Origin: Planctomycetota bacterium | Lineage (GTDB): Bacteria > Planctomycetota > Planctomycetia > Planctomycetales > Planctomycetaceae | Assembly (NCBI GenBank): GCA_023429275.1 | Contig: JAEYWB010000452.1 | Span: 1-7,344 of the forward strand | Direction of reading: 5' to 3' | DNA length: 7,344 nucleotides | Shown here: positions 5,157 to 7,344 of the stretch, one piece after another | Layout of the letters: every line of letters begins with the position of its first letter | Position numbering within the stretch: position 1 is the stretch's first letter | Notes under the pieces: model-generated | Told to the model about the DNA's origin: nothing | Database searches by the model: none | Seen by the model: the letters and a program-made list of their open reading frames with translations, nothing else | Made by a program: the position numbers and the translations under genes

Positions 5157-6542
5157 ATGAACGAAAAGATCATCGACAAGTCCGCACTCGAACCGATTCC
5201 GGGCTTCCCCGAGTGGTCGCCCCAGGAGCAGATTGCCTGGCAGGGGATGTTCGACGCCATCCGCAACGGCTTCGAGCGCTTCGGCTTCCGGCCGATCGAG
5301 ACGCCAGCCGTCGAGCGAAACGCCATTCTCACCGCCAAGCAGAGCGGCGACACGACCCGTGAGATCTACCAGCTCGGCCGGCTCAACGCCGAGGAGGGCG
5401 AAGCGGATGAGCGCGACTTCTCGCTGCACTTCGACCTGACGGTCCCTCTCGCCAGGTATGTCGCCCAGCGGGCCGGTGAGATCGCCTTTCCGTTCCGCCG
5501 TTACCAGATGCAGCCGGTCTGGCGGGGGGAGCGGCCGCAGGCGGCGCAGGGGCGGTACCGGCAGTTCTATCAGTGCGACATCGACATCATCGGCGACGGA
5601 ACCCTCGCTCCGCACTATGACGCCGAGATCCCCGCGGTGATTCACCGCGTTTTCCAGGACCTCGCGATCGGCGACTTCCGGATCCGGATCAACAACCGCC
5701 GGATCATGTCGGGCTTCTTCGCGGCCAACGGCATCGCCCCGAACGAAGTCGGCGGGCTGATGCGGTCGATCGACAAGATCGAAAAGCAGGGGGTCGACCA
5801 GTTCCGCAAGGAGATGGCGGGACGCCACGCCGCGAGCGAACAGACGGAACGGATCCTCGAGTTCTTCCAGTTCCGCGGCTCGCTCGAGGAGACCCTGGCG
5901 ATGCTCAAGGCGAGCGCCGACACGCTCGCCAGTGATGAACTGACGCAAGGGGTCAAGGAACTGACCGAGACGGTCGCTCTGGCCCGGAACTTCGGCCTCA
6001 CCGACGATCGGTTTGCGATCGATCTCGGCATTGCCCGTGGTCTCTCCTACTACACGGGGACGGTCTACGAAACGACGCTCATCGATGCGCCGCACCTCGG
6101 CAGCGTCTGCTCAGGCGGCCGGTACGACGATCTCGCCGGGCACTTCACGAACCGGAAGCTCCCGGGAGTCGGCATCTCGATCGGCCTGACACGTCTCTTC
6201 TCCGGCCTTCTGCAGATGGGACGAATCAGGGCTGATCGCGACACGGTCGCGCCGGTGCTCGTCGCCCGCCCGCTCCCCGAAGAGACGAGCCGGTACGCCC
6301 GCCTCGCGCAGACGCTGCGTGATGCAGGGATCGCGACCGAGCTGTACCTGGAGGACAAGAAGCTCGGCAAGCAGTTCCAGTATGCCAGCCGCCGCGGATT
6401 TCACGTCGCGGTCATTGTCCACATGGACGAGATCGCCAGCGGAACCGTCACGCTGAAGGACCTCAGGTCGGCGACGCAGCGGACGGTGCCGGAAGGGGAA
6501 CTGGTTTCGGCTGTTCGAGAGATCCTCTCGGCCAATCGCTAA
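5157..6542 (+). CDS. hisS: Histidyl-tRNA synthetase
   Basis: The product has 461 residues, somewhat longer than the roughly 420 usual in bacteria. It is a class II synthetase that charges tRNA-His with histidine using ATP, in the cytoplasm. Motif 1 region: GFERFGFRPIETPAVE (38-53), then DLTVPLARY (93-101). Motif 2: PFRRYQMQPVWRGERPQ (112-128) followed by GRYRQFYQCDIDIIG. The histidine-specific motif is RGLSYYTGTVYE (294-305), then CSGGRYDDL (318-326). Motif 3: GVGISIGLTRL (337-347). The C-terminal anticodon-binding domain (about 366-458) is complete. The usual Asp in the RGLDYY motif is Ser297 here. The ATG at 5157 was chosen because alignment with the family starts right after it; an upstream ATG at 5070 would run through the quasi-palindrome edge and promoter. 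The gene stands alone, bounded by intergenic repeats on both sides, and converges on larC. Confidence 0.97.
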   Translation: MNEKIIDKSALEPIPGFPEWSPQEQIAWQGMFDAIRNGFERFGFRPIETPAVERNAILTAKQSGDTTREIYQLGRLNAEEGEADERDFSLHFDLTVPLARYVAQRAGEIAFPFRRYQMQPVWRGERPQAAQGRYRQFYQCDIDIIGDGTLAPHYDAEIPAVIHRVFQDLAIGDFRIRINNRRIMSGFFAANGIAPNEVGGLMRSIDKIEKQGVDQFRKEMAGRHAASEQTERILEFFQFRGSLEETLAMLKASADTLASDELTQGVKELTETVALARNFGLTDDRFAIDLGIARGLSYYTGTVYETTLIDAPHLGSVCSGGRYDDLAGHFTNRKLPGVGISIGLTRLFSGLLQMGRIRADRDTVAPVLVARPLPEETSRYARLAQTLRDAGIATELYLEDKKLGKQFQYASRRGFHVAVIVHMDEIASGTVTLKDLRSATQRTVPEGELVSAVREILSANR

Positions 6543-6581
6543 CTGACTCGCAACGTGTCCGTTCTTCGGCAGCGATGGAAG

Positions 6582-6643
6582 TTTGCCACATAGGTCACAG
6601 AGAACACAGAGTGCTCTGTGGCCTCTGTGCTCTCTGTGGCAAA
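6582..6643. repeat. 62-bp quasi-palindrome of CTCTGTGG-type repeats after hisS
   Basis: Two 30-base arms (6582-6611 and 6614-6643) around a 2-base centre match at about 25 of 30 positions, starting with TTTGCCACA and ending with TGTGGCAAA. The right arm consists of three tandem 9-base units (CTCTGTGGC, CTCTGTGCT, CTCTGTGGC); the left holds degenerate inverse copies. It begins 39 bases after the hisS stop, between convergent hisS and larC. The flanks are T on the left and A on the right, the reverse of an intrinsic bidirectional terminator. This word family is a known dispersed repeat type in some bacterial genomes. Confidence 0.7.
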
Positions 6644-6701
6644 AGGGTTTTGAAACAGCTTCCTGTCGAGGGGCACTCTCCGGGATGGACTCGCCCGCGA
6701 T

Positions 6702-6741
6702 CCAGACCGGACGCTCTCGCTGACCGGAAGGTCCGCTCTGG
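6702..6741 (-). terminator. Hairpin downstream of larC (possible terminator)
   Basis: CCAGACCGGAC (6702-6712) pairs with GTCCGCTCTGG (6731-6741) at 10 of 11 positions around an 18-base loop. A competing short hairpin, GACC-GGAA-GGTC (6722-6733), uses part of it. The stem begins 28 bases after the larC stop on the - strand, a suitable place for a 3' end. No T-run follows. Confidence 0.35.
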
Positions 6742-6769
6742 GGAACAGGATGCGGTCGCACGCCCGCCT

Positions 6770-7344
6770 TCAGCCGTGATGATGGTGATCATGCGAATGG
6801 CCATGGTCGTGAGAGTGTCCCTGGTCGTGCGAATGCGAGTGATCATGGCTGTGCCCATGGTCTTGTGATTCGGCACTTGGCGGCTCCGATTCCGTATCGG
6901 AGTCCTGCGCGACCGGCATCCCCTGAACCGGGGCCTGGCGATAGCTCTCCAGCGCCGCCAGCATGACCTCCCGCAGCGGAAGCCCGAACCGGCGGGCGAT
7001 CTCTGCACACGCTTCGTATTCCGGCGAGAACTCCGCAACCCCGCTGGTGCCACCCGCACCCCGCCACGAGAGCTTGCCGGCAATCGGTCCCCAGGAGGTC
7101 GTCAACGAATGCGGGGCCCGGGCCTGCTTCGTTCGCTCGACCGTCCTCCGGCGGATGCCGAGCGTCCCGGTCTCCCGGAACAGGATCTCCTCCATCCGCG
7201 GCGCGGCGTCGAACGCGCACAGGACCGAGAGCATCGTTCCCGGCCGATCCTTCTTCATCTGGATCGGCGTGGTCCAGGCATCGAGCGCTCCCTCCTCGAA
7301 CAGTCTCCGCCGGGCGTAGGCGATCACTTCTCCAGGGATGTCGT
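6770..7344 (-). CDS. larC: LarC, nickel-pincer cofactor biosynthesis protein (C-terminal part, 5' end outside window)
   Basis: About 190 C-terminal residues are visible, and the frame stays open to the window edge. DIPGEVIAYARRRLFEEGALDAW and the nearby TPIQMKKDRPGTMLSVL are hallmark LarC (old DUF111) sequences, followed by RETGTLGIRRR and the late block FSPEYEACAEIARRFGLPL. LarC uses CTP to insert nickel into the pincer nucleotide made by LarB and LarE, giving the cofactor of lactate racemase LarA and related enzymes; it is cytoplasmic. The last 30 residues are half histidine (repeats of GHSHDH, ending DHHHHG), probably a nickel-binding or storage tail. Many LarC proteins have a His-rich stretch, but as I know the family it usually lies between the two domains rather than at the end. 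Start, N-terminal domain and any larC1/larC2 frameshift lie outside the window. No other lar gene is visible. Confidence 0.93.
   Translation of the reverse strand, partial: DIPGEVIAYARRRLFEEGALDAWTTPIQMKKDRPGTMLSVLCAFDAAPRMEEILFRETGTLGIRRRTVERTKQARAPHSLTTSWGPIAGKLSWRGAGGTSGVAEFSPEYEACAEIARRFGLPLREVMLAALESYRQAPVQGMPVAQDSDTESEPPSAESQDHGHSHDHSHSHDQGHSHDHGHSHDHHHHG
6773..6862 (-). repeat. Degenerate hexanucleotide repeat coding the His-rich LarC tail
   Basis: Thirty codons at the 3' end of larC encode 15 histidines alternating with Asp, Ser or Gly. The DNA shows a degenerate 6-base period (CAT/CAC alternating with GAC, GGC, AGT-type codons). Codon variation between units shows it is an old, selected tract rather than a recent slippage product. 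Confidence 0.8.

Noticed and set aside
4905..6095. Long open frame on - (396 codons) opposite hisS
   Set aside because: hisS on the + strand is certain. The antisense product is low-complexity and includes the translated repeat at 5016-5080.
6582..6643. Simple intrinsic terminator of hisS
   Set aside because: The stem is followed by A and G rather than a T-run, and its tandem 9-base units point to a dispersed repeat. A termination effect remains possible but is not shown by the sequence.

Overview
The window is dense, GC-rich bacterial DNA whose coding frames strongly prefer G or C at third codon positions. Gene content and style suggest a Planctomycetota-like genome: an anti-sigma-type ATPase fused to a receiver-like domain, weak Shine-Dalgarno sites, a RimK-like ligase with a dedicated N-terminal domain, and intergenic quasi-palindromes built from CAGCAATCAGC-like and CTCTGTGG-like words. 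That placement is inference, because no rRNA or other phylogenetic marker is present apart from hisS.

Layout, left to right. Positions 2-64 are the last codons of an unidentified + strand gene. It converges on a - strand gene (117-1070) for an RsbW/HATPase_c_2-type regulator with a degenerate receiver-like N-terminus. A divergent spacer (1071-1356) with several inverted repeats separates this from a three-gene + strand cluster: a papain/C39-like cysteine peptidase (1357-2142), a RimK-like ATP-grasp ligase with an N-terminal RLAN-type domain (2216-3685), and a GT4 glycosyltransferase (3682-4773) that overlaps the ligase by 4 bases (GTGA). A 383-base non-coding spacer follows. It holds a perfect 13-bp inverted repeat (4813-4921) and a 65-bp quasi-palindrome (5016-5080). 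Next come histidyl-tRNA synthetase hisS (5157-6542), a second and unrelated 62-bp quasi-palindrome (6582-6643), and the 3' part of larC on the - strand (6770 to the window end), which ends in a histidine-rich tail.

The most interesting unit is the peptidase / RLAN-RimK / glycosyltransferase cluster. RLAN-RimK proteins are known from comparative genomics to sit beside a papain-like peptidase, usually fused to a GNAT acetyltransferase, and are predicted to make or attach short acylated peptides. Here the peptidase stands alone without GNAT, and a glycosyltransferase is tightly coupled to the ligase. A peptide ligated, trimmed and glycosylated in one pathway is a reasonable but unproven reading. 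The other genes (regulator, hisS, larC) look like independent transcription units. No tRNA, rRNA, CRISPR array, transposase or phage gene was found.
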